Source: an uncultured Gammaproteobacteria bacterium (GTDB taxonomy: Bacteria > Pseudomonadota > Gammaproteobacteria > UBA9214). From it: a DNA stretch of 11,719 nt. Each line of letters starts with the position of its first letter. Position 1 is the first letter of the stretch. A program made the position numbers and the translations under genes. The notes under the pieces are model-generated. The model was not told the DNA's origin. It worked only from the letters and a program-made list of their open reading frames with translations, and searched no databases. This document shows positions 1 to 6,809 of the stretch, one piece after another. Where the stretch lies: the NCBI GenBank assembly GCA_905480065.1, contig CAJQOV010000194.1, forward strand, positions 1 to 11,719, written 5' to 3'.

Positions 1-2182
1 GATAGGCGATCACCGTGTCCTTCCAGCCGGCCTCGGTGGCCTCGGCCGGATTGACCACACCGCTCAGTGCACCGGTCAGCGGGTCGAAGGCTTCGCGGTT
101 CACCACCTTGAACTTCACCAGGTGCAGGTGAATCGGGTGGCCGTCCACGGTCCAGTTCCACAGCTCCCAGGTCTCGGTCGAACCCACCGCCGGGTTGGTC
201 TGGATGGGATCCGCCCACAGGGTCACCGTACCGCCGCCAGCACCATTGATGCCGAGTACCGCCGCCTTGGGGGCGAAGGGCACCGATGCCATCAGCACAC
301 CCTTCTTGTCAACACAGGTACCGGGGTTAAGCGGATCCGGGGCAGTGCCAGAATCGTCGAACTTGATCTTGCCGTTGGGACTAATGGTGACACAGACCTG
401 GATGGATTCTTCCTCGATGAGTGCCAGGTCACGGGCTCCCGGGAAGGGGGTGCTGGTGTTGGCCGGGTCAGACGGATCAGGCAGGCTCATCACCAGGTCC
501 TGGGGTGCAGTGGATTGATCGCCGGTAGGTGTGTTCGCGACCAGGACGAACTCCATCACCTGGCCGGTGGTGGTCGGGTCGGCCGGGATGTCGGGGAAGC
601 CACCGAACGGTGCGTCCGGCGCGGTGTTGATCATGCGTACGCGAGTCGTGCCCGCAGGCAGGTTCGAGAAGTCGACGATGGTGTCAGCACGCTCGGCCAG
701 ACCCATCAGCAGGGCCACCTCGGGCGCGGCTGCGGGGCTGGGGGCTGGAATGGTCCCGTCACCCGGCAGTACGGTCCGGAAACCGGTCTCGACCTTGACC
801 ACATTGGGCAACAGGCTCTGTTCGGCACCGATCTGGTAGAACGGCACCTCGCCGATCACGGCACCCGCGGCATCCAGAGCCTGCAGGCTCAGATTGAGGA
901 AGCGCGAGTTGCAGCCATTCAGCAGGCGGAAACGGTAGCGGTCTGGTTCGACTTCGAGCGTCGGCCAGCTTACACCGTTCACCACCATGACGTTGAAGAA
1001 GGCCTCCGGGTTCCATATCGGTGCGATATCCGAGGGGTACTTCTTATCACCGACAAAGGGAATCTTCAGATCTTTTGGCGCCAAGCCCTCGAAGAACGCA
1101 CGGTCACCCGGGTAGAACAGCGAGCCATCGGCATTGAAGGAACGATCCTGGATCACGATGGGGATCTCGCGGATGCCGGCACGTACCGGGTTACCCGGCA
1201 CGTTCAGGTCCAGCACGGCTTGTCCTGCCGTGGGTGCGGGCCCCGGCAGGACACCGTTAACCAGCCCCGTCTCGACGCCGCCCGACTCACGAATCAGCCA
1301 GAAACCCGCCGGGCCCGCATAGACGTTGCTGCGGGTCATGCCCAGGGTGTGGTCGTGGTACCAGAGTGTGGTCGACGGCTGGTCGTTGGGGTAGCGGAAG
1401 CTGCCCACGCCGGGATTGTTGTTGGTCTTGGTGGGGTACTGGTTGACCAGCGTGCCGGTAGTCGCATAGGTGGCCGGAATGTTATTGGCAGCCGGCAGCC
1501 ACCAGGCCTCCGGGTAACCGTCGCTCTCTGGCCCGGTATGCGCGCCGTGTACGTGGGTCACGATCGGCACCGGCCCGAGGTAGCGCTGCTGCAGGATGGC
1601 ACCATTGGCGGAACTGGGGCTGCAGTCCTTGGTCTTGGCCGGATTCGTACAGGGCAGTTGCTCCGGATTGGCCCAGTGCAGCGTGCGGTCGACCGGCAGC
1701 AGGTGCGGCAGGAAGTTTCCGGTGACGGGATCCTTGAGGTCGTTGATCCAGTCCACCGTGGTCGGGGTGTTGACCGTGTTCTCCACCGTGTAGGCGGGAT
1801 AGTTGAACTGGCTGTTGGCGGCCGGGGCAACCCCGTTTGTTGGCAATGGGTCAGCTGCCGGACCGTAGCTCCACACCGTGGTCGGCGGCAGGGTACAGGC
1901 CTGGCCCGTGCATCCCGGCAAGGTGGCCCAGATGCCGCCCGGCAGGATCTGCTGCTGGAACTGGCGTACGGCGATGTCGTAGTCGTTGGCCGTGCCGGTG
2001 TGATTCATTACCGGCGGGATCACCAGCGGCGTGACGTATTTCGGTATTGTTAACGGGTTCAGCGTTCCGCCCGGTAATGGGACCGCCTGTGTTGCTGACG
2101 GGGCGAGAAATGCGGCTCCCACAAGGATGATGCAGCTGCTTGCGGAAAAGAATTGCCCCCTTGATAGTTGACGTACTGACAT
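1..2182 (-). CDS. Secreted CotA/bilirubin-oxidase-like multicopper oxidase (C-terminus off the left edge)
   Basis: Translating the minus strand from the ATG at 2180-2182 gives 727 codons open to the window edge. Residues 1-33 look like a Sec signal peptide (hydrophobic stretch about 11-29, then SATQA). Copper-site motifs seen are HVHGAHT (210-216), WYHDHTLGMT (274-283) and HPIHLH (682-687). These match the first, second and third histidine clusters of three-domain CotA-type oxidases, which oxidise phenols, bilirubin or metal ions while reducing O2 to water. The last cluster (HCHxxxH with the type 1 Cys) is not reached, so the gene is cut by the window, not shown to be broken. The first His cluster lies about 100 residues later than in CotA because of a signal peptide and a Pro/Asn-rich insertion (about 82-205) with Cys91, Cys96, Cys178 and Cys187. 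The start is supported by a strong Shine-Dalgarno sequence nine bases upstream. The substrate cannot be told from sequence. Confidence 0.93.
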   Translation of the reverse strand, partial: MSVRQLSRGQFFSASSCIILVGAAFLAPSATQAVPLPGGTLNPLTIPKYVTPLVIPPVMNHTGTANDYDIAVRQFQQQILPGGIWATLPGCTGQACTLPPTTVWSYGPAADPLPTNGVAPAANSQFNYPAYTVENTVNTPTTVDWINDLKDPVTGNFLPHLLPVDRTLHWANPEQLPCTNPAKTKDCSPSSANGAILQQRYLGPVPIVTHVHGAHTGPESDGYPEAWWLPAANNIPATYATTGTLVNQYPTKTNNNPGVGSFRYPNDQPSTTLWYHDHTLGMTRSNVYAGPAGFWLIRESGGVETGLVNGVLPGPAPTAGQAVLDLNVPGNPVRAGIREIPIVIQDRSFNADGSLFYPGDRAFFEGLAPKDLKIPFVGDKKYPSDIAPIWNPEAFFNVMVVNGVSWPTLEVEPDRYRFRLLNGCNSRFLNLSLQALDAAGAVIGEVPFYQIGAEQSLLPNVVKVETGFRTVLPGDGTIPAPSPAAAPEVALLMGLAERADTIVDFSNLPAGTTRVRMINTAPDAPFGGFPDIPADPTTTGQVMEFVLVANTPTGDQSTAPQDLVMSLPDPSDPANTSTPFPGARDLALIEEESIQVCVTISPNGKIKFDDSGTAPDPLNPGTCVDKKGVLMASVPFAPKAAVLGINGAGGGTVTLWADPIQTNPAVGSTETWELWNWTVDGHPIHLHLVKFKVVNREAFDPLTGALSGVVNPAEATEAGWKDTVIAY

Positions 2183-2191
2183 GACAAGAAT

Positions 2192-2202
2192 CCTCCTTCC
2201 TT
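2192..2202 (-). promoter_or_regulatory. Strong ribosome binding site of the multicopper oxidase
   Basis: On the minus strand this reads AAGGAAGGAGG, a near-perfect double Shine-Dalgarno sequence. It ends nine bases before the ATG at 2182 and decides the start, since the other upstream ATG (2285) opens a different frame. Confidence 0.85.
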
Positions 2203-2217
2203 GTGATTATTAATGTA

Positions 2218-2266
2218 ATTATGAATATTTCCTTAAGAATCCTTAAAGCCTTAAGAATCCTTAAAG
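2218..2266 (-). promoter_or_regulatory. Candidate activator-dependent promoter with a perfect 18-bp tandem repeat
   Basis: The 18-mer CCTTAAGAATCCTTAAAG occurs twice head to tail on the plus strand (2231-2248 and 2249-2266). Each copy holds two TTAAG/TTAAA half-sites 10 bp apart. Transcribing toward the oxidase, a -10-like CATAAT lies at 2223-2218. A poor -35-like TTAAGG lies 17 bp upstream at 2246-2241, inside the repeat. Direct repeats overlapping a weak -35 are typical of binding sites for OmpR/PhoB-family response regulators. No regulator gene is visible in the window, so its identity is unknown. The repeats are seen directly; the promoter reading is inference. Confidence 0.5.
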
Positions 2267-2282
2267 AATGAGTAACACTTAG

Positions 2283-2709
2283 CACACTTTATTTCTTCTA
2301 GCAATTTTATCGATCAGTTGCCTGCATGTGATGGATCGACGCTGCAATCGGCCTGTGAGGTGATCGAAAACAGGTGGTGGAGAGCGTGAATGCCACCATC
2401 ACGCGCCTTGATGAAATGCATGGCTGGTTAATCCGGTCATTTCCGTGCCTGCGGGACAAAAGCGCGTAGCGTGTTGAACGCCCGACGGGCGGCCCGCAGG
2501 GTGAGTTAAGCGAATCACCCGGCCTTACACATTACCGCGCGCTGCCGGATCCCCCCGCCTGTCCCGGGATGACTGGCTCATGGATTCCATCATGGGGCAA
2601 GGAAATGGGCAGACACGCATACCCAGGGTAATACCCTCTCAAACATCTTCTCCGCCGCCCGCCACGCGCGCTGCCGCAGGGCGTGCGCGTGACAAGCCCC
2701 GGGCGGGTA
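2283..2709. other. Gene-free stretch between slipin and oxidase genes
   Basis: No convincing coding region was found on either strand: short open frames lack homology-like features and ribosome binding sites. The stretch holds several small inverted repeats: CGCCC-GAC-GGGCG at 2479-2491, GGGTGA/TCACCC with a ten-base loop at 2499-2520, the palindrome ATGGATTCCAT at 2580-2590, and the larger hairpin listed separately at 2663-2691. The pair at 2479-2520 could be a dispersed REP-like element, which this single copy cannot prove. Confidence 0.5.
2663..2691 (-). terminator. Possible 3' hairpin after the nfeD-slipin unit
   Basis: CACGCGC (2663-2669) pairs perfectly with GCGCGTG (2685-2691) across a 15-base loop, which contains a further short CTG/CAG stem. 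It starts about 19 bases beyond the slipin stop codon in the direction of transcription. No T-tract follows it, so it is not a textbook intrinsic terminator. It may stabilise the 3' end of the transcript or be unrelated. Confidence 0.3.
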
Positions 2710-3468
2710 TCAGTTGCCGCCGGGTTTTGTGCCGAGCAGGGTGCCGATACTGTCGAGCGGCAGCGGGAACACGATCGTTGAACTCTTCTCGCCGGCGATT
2801 TCGGTCAGCGTTTGCAGGTAGCGCAATTGCAGCGATTGCGGCTGCTGGTTCAGGATGCGCGCCGCCTCGACCAGTTTTTCCGCCGCCTGCATTTCGCCCT
2901 CGGCATGAATGACCTTGGCGCGCCGTTCGCGCTCGGCCTCTGCCTGCCGGGCGATGGCGCGCACCATGCTTTCGTCGATATCGACGTGCTTGATTTCCAC
3001 GTTGGCGACCTTGATGCCCCAGGCGTCGGTCTGCCGGTCCAGGATGGACTGGACATCGGCGTTGAGCTTGTCGCGCTCGGCCAGCATGTCATCCAGCTCG
3101 TGTTGTCCGAGCACCGAACGCAGCGTGGTCTGCGCCAGCTGACTGGTGGCCGCGAGATAATCCTCGACCTGGATGATGGACTTCTGCGGATCGATCACGC
3201 GGAAGTAGAGCACGGCGTTGACCTTGACCGAGACGTTGTCGCGCGAGATCACGTCCTGGCTCGGGACGTCCATTACCACGGTGCGCAGGTCGACCCGCAC
3301 CATCTGCTGGATGACCGGGATGACGATGATCAGGCCCGGCCCCTTGACCTTCCAGAAGCGGCCGAGGGTGAAAATCACGCCACGCTCGTACTCCCGCAGG
3401 ACGCGGAAGGTGTAGAGCAGCAGGGCAACGAGTGCCACCAGCGCGCCAAAAATACCTGTAATACCCAT
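2710..3468 (-). CDS. Slipin / stomatin-like SPFH-domain membrane protein
   Basis: A 252-residue protein. Residues 3-21 form one N-terminal hydrophobic segment, followed by the SPFH/Band 7 domain (about 22-190) with the typical EYERGVIFTLGRF (26-38), GPGL (43-46) and VKVNAVLYFRVID (81-93) stretches. A charged helical region rich in Ala, Glu and Arg follows (about 170-205; EAERERRAKVIHAEGEM), then a hydrophobic tail. The size and layout match prokaryotic slipins, which assemble into membrane microdomain scaffolds. In archaea the partner NfeD protease cleaves the stomatin tail. The ATG at 3468 is chosen over the further-upstream in-frame ATG at 3522. It has AGGAGGA at 3480-3474 as ribosome binding site and sits one base after the nfeD stop (TGA-C-ATG), indicating translational coupling. 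The hydrophobic tail residues TIVFPLPL (231-238) resemble the protease target of archaeal stomatin, which is an inference from position and composition. Confidence 0.93.
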   Translation of the reverse strand: MGITGIFGALVALVALLLYTFRVLREYERGVIFTLGRFWKVKGPGLIIVIPVIQQMVRVDLRTVVMDVPSQDVISRDNVSVKVNAVLYFRVIDPQKSIIQVEDYLAATSQLAQTTLRSVLGQHELDDMLAERDKLNADVQSILDRQTDAWGIKVANVEIKHVDIDESMVRAIARQAEAERERRAKVIHAEGEMQAAEKLVEAARILNQQPQSLQLRYLQTLTEIAGEKSSTIVFPLPLDSIGTLLGTKPGGN

Positions 3469-3469
3469 G

Positions 3470-4846
3470 TCAATCCTCCTCGTTTGCGTGCCGCACCTGC
3501 AGCACCAGACCCTCGATGGCAACCACCCGGAGCTTGTCGCCGCGGGTTACCGGTTGTGTGGACTCAGCGCGCCAGGTCTCGCCATGTACCAGCATCCTGC
3601 CCTGTCGCTGGAAGTCTTCCAGTGCCTCACCGACGGCGTGCAGCATTTCCTCCTGGCCGCTCACCACGGGCCGCTGGCGTGCCTTGATGGCGGTGCCGAC
3701 GATGAACAGGAAGAAGCCCGCGCTGATCACGGCAAGAGTCAGAATCAGTGGCAGCGAGACGGCGTAGCCCGTGCCTTCCTGGTCAAACAGGATGATGGAA
3801 CCGGTGACAAAGGCAATCATGCCGCCGATGCCGAGCGCGCCGAAGCTGGGCACGAATACCTCGGCCAGCATGAAGATGATGCCGAGTCCCAGCAGGGCCA
3901 GTCCCGCGTAATTGACCGGCAGAACCTGGAAGGCGTACAGCGCCAGCAGCAGGCTGATGGCGCCGGCAACGCCCGGCAGGATATAGCCCGGGTTGGCAAA
4001 CTCGAAAAACAGGCCATAGATACCGATCAGCATCAGGATGTAGGCGATGTTCGGGTCGGTGATCACGGTCAGCAGACGCACGCGCCAGTCCGGTTCGACG
4101 CGCAGCAGTACCAGACCCTGTGTATCCAGTACCCGGTCGATCCCGGACACGTTCACCGTGCGGCCATGCAACTGCACCAGCAGGTCCTGCATGTCCGCGG
4201 CGACGATATCGACCACCCCCAGTTGCAGCGCCTCCGTGGCCGGCAGGCTGGCCGCATCACGCACCGCGCGCTCGGCCCATTCGATGTTGCGTCCGCGCAG
4301 CTGCGCCAGGCTGCGGATATAGGCCGCCGCATCATTCACGCGCTTGCTGGCCAGGGTGTCCTGTGTGCTTTTCGTTTGCGCGGGCGTGTCCTGGTCCTGC
4401 TGCTGCTTTTTCAGCAGCTCGTCCGTGTCCGGGATGCCGCCGATCTCGACCGGAGTGGCCGCGCCCAGGTTGGTGCCCGGCGCCATGGCCGCGACATGGC
4501 TGGCATACAGCATATAGGTACCGGCACTGGCCGCGCGCGCACCGCCAGGTGCCACGTAGCTGGCAACCGGTACCGTCGACACCAGGATATCCTGGATGAT
4601 GTCGCGCATGGCGGTGTCGAGTCCACCCGGGGTATCCAGGCGCAGGATCACCAGGCTGGCGTCCTGGTCACGTGCGTTCTCGAGACCACGCCTGACATAG
4701 TCGGCCGTGGCCGGGCCAATGGCGCCGTTCACTTCCAGCACTACGGCGACCCGCTCGACTGCCGCCGCGTACCAGGCCGGGGCGAGCGCCAGTGCAAGCA
4801 GCAGCAGGGACAGGTACGGTGAGCGGGTGCGCAGGATTTGTCTCAT
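3470..4846 (-). CDS. nfeD: Long-form NfeD: ClpP-class membrane serine protease with NfeD domain
   Basis: A 458-residue protein. Residues 9-29 are a signal/anchor segment. The ClpP/crotonase-fold protease domain spans about 32-225, with LRLDTPGGLDTAMRDI (68-83) and GGARAASAGTYMLYASH (101-117). Ser107 is the predicted nucleophile and Lys168 in ASKRVNDAAAYI the general base, matching the Ser-Lys dyad of the archaeal homologue PH1510. About four to five transmembrane helices follow (about 265-386), then a C-terminal NfeD OB-fold-like domain (about 395-452, with GRMLVHGETWRA). An extra stretch rich in Gln, Asp and Lys (about 139-164) lies between the catalytic Ser and Lys. The gene is the first of a two-gene unit with the slipin, the universal neighbour of this family. 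No strong Shine-Dalgarno is seen before the ATG at 4846. The 68-bp upstream gap holds a repeated GTAACCAG (4848-4855 and 4877-4884) of unknown meaning. Confidence 0.94.
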   Translation of the reverse strand: MRQILRTRSPYLSLLLLALALAPAWYAAAVERVAVVLEVNGAIGPATADYVRRGLENARDQDASLVILRLDTPGGLDTAMRDIIQDILVSTVPVASYVAPGGARAASAGTYMLYASHVAAMAPGTNLGAATPVEIGGIPDTDELLKKQQQDQDTPAQTKSTQDTLASKRVNDAAAYIRSLAQLRGRNIEWAERAVRDAASLPATEALQLGVVDIVAADMQDLLVQLHGRTVNVSGIDRVLDTQGLVLLRVEPDWRVRLLTVITDPNIAYILMLIGIYGLFFEFANPGYILPGVAGAISLLLALYAFQVLPVNYAGLALLGLGIIFMLAEVFVPSFGALGIGGMIAFVTGSIILFDQEGTGYAVSLPLILTLAVISAGFFLFIVGTAIKARQRPVVSGQEEMLHAVGEALEDFQRQGRMLVHGETWRAESTQPVTRGDKLRVVAIEGLVLQVRHANEED

Positions 4847-4914
4847 GGTAACCAGACATTAGCACAATGGTGAAAAGTAACCAGCGGGATGGGGCAACAG
4901 AAAGAAGAGTATTG

Positions 4915-5805
4915 TTAAGGGATATGCCGCGATAATTGTCCGTCCGTACATTGAATTGGAAAGCGGAATCTTTCGGGGTGCTCGGGATCGATTGTATTGC
5001 CTCGACTATGGTAGATGACGTACTTCTCCGAAGCGGGCATATTGGTGTTCCAGACCGGCACGGAACGTTCGAATGGTATGCCGGAACACGGACGTGCTAT
5101 GCCATTGGCCTCGAGCAGTGCCGATATCACCGACGCATCGTATCGGTGATTACGCAATGATGCGCCGTCCGGCTCGATACATTCCTTTCGCAACACGCAA
5201 TCCCGTGCGGGAAGCACGATATGCCCAAAGACCCACGAATCTCTGCCACCAAAACCCATCGATCCTGTTGAGGCATGACCCAGGTATTCCTTGTATTGAG
5301 GGCAGCCGAGGGCCTGAAGTGTTCCGATGTGTGTCCAGCGCAGCATGTGTCGATCATTGGATACGCAGGTAAAAAAGTAGCCATACTTGCGTATTTCTTC
5401 GCGTACAGGATCCAGCGGGCGTTCGATGTGGCTTCCAGCATCGAGCCACAATACGGGGTTCGGAATTTCTTCCATGACTTCGAACAAAATAAGCAATTTC
5501 AATGCTTGTCGCATGCCACCGGTTTGTTCGCGCGAAAAATCCGCTGACAATGGCGCGGCGCCCAGCTTGATGAACGGGGGGTATTTTTCGTAGTTGAATT
5601 TTCGGTATTCCACGTTGCAATACCGTTGTAGCTCACTGACCTGCGGTGCTGTCAGCCCAATGTCGTAGACGTACATCGTTGCGCTGTCATGTTGGTGCAT
5701 CGAGCCGATCAGATCCTGCAGCTTTCTGAAATAGTTATCCGTGGCTGCGGTGACGACGACAAGTGGCCTCTCGTTTACAGCATGTTGCTCGGATTCTGGT
5801 CGCAT
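4915..5805 (-). CDS. Putative glycosyltransferase, DUF1647/GT8-like fold
   Basis: A 296-residue soluble protein with no signal peptide. It has the layout of GT-A nucleotide-sugar transferases. An N-terminal beta-alpha start PLVVVTAATDNYFRKLQDLIGS (14-35) is followed by MYVYDIGLT (44-52), YRKFNYEKYPPFIK (67-80), KLLILFEV (103-110) and the metal-site-like VLWLDAGSHIERPLD (118-132). A C-terminal HRYDASVISALLE (220-232) recalls the H-x-D-Q-S motif of related families. The pattern 'VYDIGL ... WLDAGS' is that of DUF1647-type proteins, assigned from memory of the family. The sugar donor is unknown. The start at 5805 has only a weak AGCAAGAG before it. The gene lies 71 bp downstream of another putative transferase on the same strand, consistent with co-transcription. 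It is more AT-rich than the neighbouring nfeD. Confidence 0.72.
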   Translation of the reverse strand: MRPESEQHAVNERPLVVVTAATDNYFRKLQDLIGSMHQHDSATMYVYDIGLTAPQVSELQRYCNVEYRKFNYEKYPPFIKLGAAPLSADFSREQTGGMRQALKLLILFEVMEEIPNPVLWLDAGSHIERPLDPVREEIRKYGYFFTCVSNDRHMLRWTHIGTLQALGCPQYKEYLGHASTGSMGFGGRDSWVFGHIVLPARDCVLRKECIEPDGASLRNHRYDASVISALLEANGIARPCSGIPFERSVPVWNTNMPASEKYVIYHSRGNTIDPEHPERFRFPIQCTDGQLSRHIP

Positions 5806-5876
5806 CTCTTGCTCGGGATGATGTTGCTGATTTTACGCGTTTGCTGGAGTCGAATGGAACTGTTCCGGGCGTGGGC

Positions 5877-6662
5877 TTACGATCCCGATTCCCTGCTGCG
5901 TCGGATCGCATGGGTAAGCTTTTGTGCTTCCTTCAGGGTTTTCACGCGGGCACCATGAGACAGTTTTTGATAGTGCTGCAGTAGATCCGGAATGTAGAAA
6001 TTCTCGATCCCTCTAATCATGCAATAAATGGGCACACATCGCTCGTGAACATGAGCGCCGACGGGATCATCCCGGAAGACTCGAGACAGTGGCAGAAACC
6101 AATCAACGAAATCCTCCAGGTCATCGAGACGCATCGAAAGGTTTGTCGTCGCTGTCCAGAGATCTGCTCCACCCACAGATAAATGCCTGTCCACCAGCGC
6201 TTCCGCGTCGATGTCATAGACTTGTTCAAGAGAATCCGAGAACCAGGTTGTTGCGTAGAGATATTGCGGGTGGGTGAGCGGGAAGGGTACATATCCTGCT
6301 ATTCGATGCCCCTCTTGCAGTGCCCGGAGGGTGCGTTGATGGAAAACCGGGTCAACATCCACATCGTATTCAAGAATCGAGACAAATTTCGTGTTTGCAA
6401 GCCGGTTCTTTGCAATCGCATACCATGCGGTATAAGTAAGCAGATTCTTGTGCTCTTCGATATTGCACGGCAACAATTGTGCCACGATGCATTTTGCGGG
6501 GAGGCGAAAATCGCTGCTTGCGTACCTGTCTGAGCTCCCTACCAGAATGTAACGGTAGTTGGGCAGTGTGGAGAAATGCTGCGCTGCCTCAAGTTGTTCG
6601 ATGATCGAGGGATCATGCGCTACTATAAATACCTCGAGATCATCTTCGGAAGCAGACACCAT
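5877..6662 (-). CDS. Putative glycosyltransferase with an EYDVDVD metal motif
   Basis: A 261-residue soluble protein, no signal or membrane segment. The N-terminus DLEVFIVAHDPSIIEQL (8-24) and YRYILVGS (36-43) look like the first strands of a nucleotide-diphospho-sugar transferase. FVSILEYDVDVDP (93-105) places acidic residues at the end of a strand where GT-A enzymes bind metal and sugar nucleotide (DxD). The C-terminal GAHVHERCVPIYCMI (202-216) and LLQHYQKLSHG (227-237) resemble conserved tails of uncharacterised proteins in polysaccharide clusters. I do not recognise an exact characterised family and make no donor or acceptor call. The start at 6662 has AAAAGG about nine bases upstream. 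It is divergent from the nucleotidyltransferase at 6810 and probably co-transcribed with the transferase at 4915-5805. Confidence 0.65.
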   Translation of the reverse strand: MVSASEDDLEVFIVAHDPSIIEQLEAAQHFSTLPNYRYILVGSSDRYASSDFRLPAKCIVAQLLPCNIEEHKNLLTYTAWYAIAKNRLANTKFVSILEYDVDVDPVFHQRTLRALQEGHRIAGYVPFPLTHPQYLYATTWFSDSLEQVYDIDAEALVDRHLSVGGADLWTATTNLSMRLDDLEDFVDWFLPLSRVFRDDPVGAHVHERCVPIYCMIRGIENFYIPDLLQHYQKLSHGARVKTLKEAQKLTHAIRRSRESGS

Positions 6663-6809
6663 GGACTTTACCTTTTAACCCGTCAGAATTTTAAACCATA
6701 AATGATCGCTGATACAGGGATTCCTGACGCCAGTCTCATATGACGCTGCTGGTGTATTACATTGACATATGACTTGCCCGAAAATAGTTGTATCGTGTGC
6801 CAATGATCA
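6663..6809 (+). promoter_or_regulatory. Divergent intergenic region with a TTGACA candidate -35
   Basis: This AT-rich 147-bp gap separates a minus-strand transferase from the plus-strand nucleotidyltransferase and must serve both directions. A perfect -35 hexamer TTGACA is at 6762-6767, facing the plus-strand gene. The sequence 17 bp downstream (TAGTTG at 6785-6790) is a poor -10. No clear promoter was found for the minus direction. Confidence 0.35.

Noticed and set aside
122..2053. 643-codon plus-strand open frame
   Set aside because: It lies antisense to the multicopper oxidase, whose minus-strand frame has clear copper motifs. The plus-strand translation is rich in Arg and Gly, with no domain pattern, as expected of a GC-rich shadow frame.
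2231..2266. PmrA box (YTTAAK-N5-YTTAAK)
   Set aside because: The half-sites resemble it, but the spacing is N4 within a copy (10-bp period) and N2 between copies, so the canonical N5 match is not met.
1851..2285. 144-codon minus-strand frame starting upstream of the oxidase
   Set aside because: It overlaps the oxidase in another frame and starts inside the tandem-repeat region. The strong ribosome binding site serves the oxidase ATG at 2182.
2328..2470. Short plus-strand open stretch ending in TAG near 2470
   Set aside because: It has about 35 codons before an upstream stop, no ribosome binding site and no recognisable family.
2479..2520. Intrinsic terminator
   Set aside because: Two short inverted repeats are present, but there is no T-tract on either strand and the loops are not terminator-like.
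2812..4822. Long plus-strand open frames of 291 and 451 codons
   Set aside because: They are antisense to slipin and nfeD, which show strong family motifs. The frames are His/Arg/Gln-rich with no recognisable fold.
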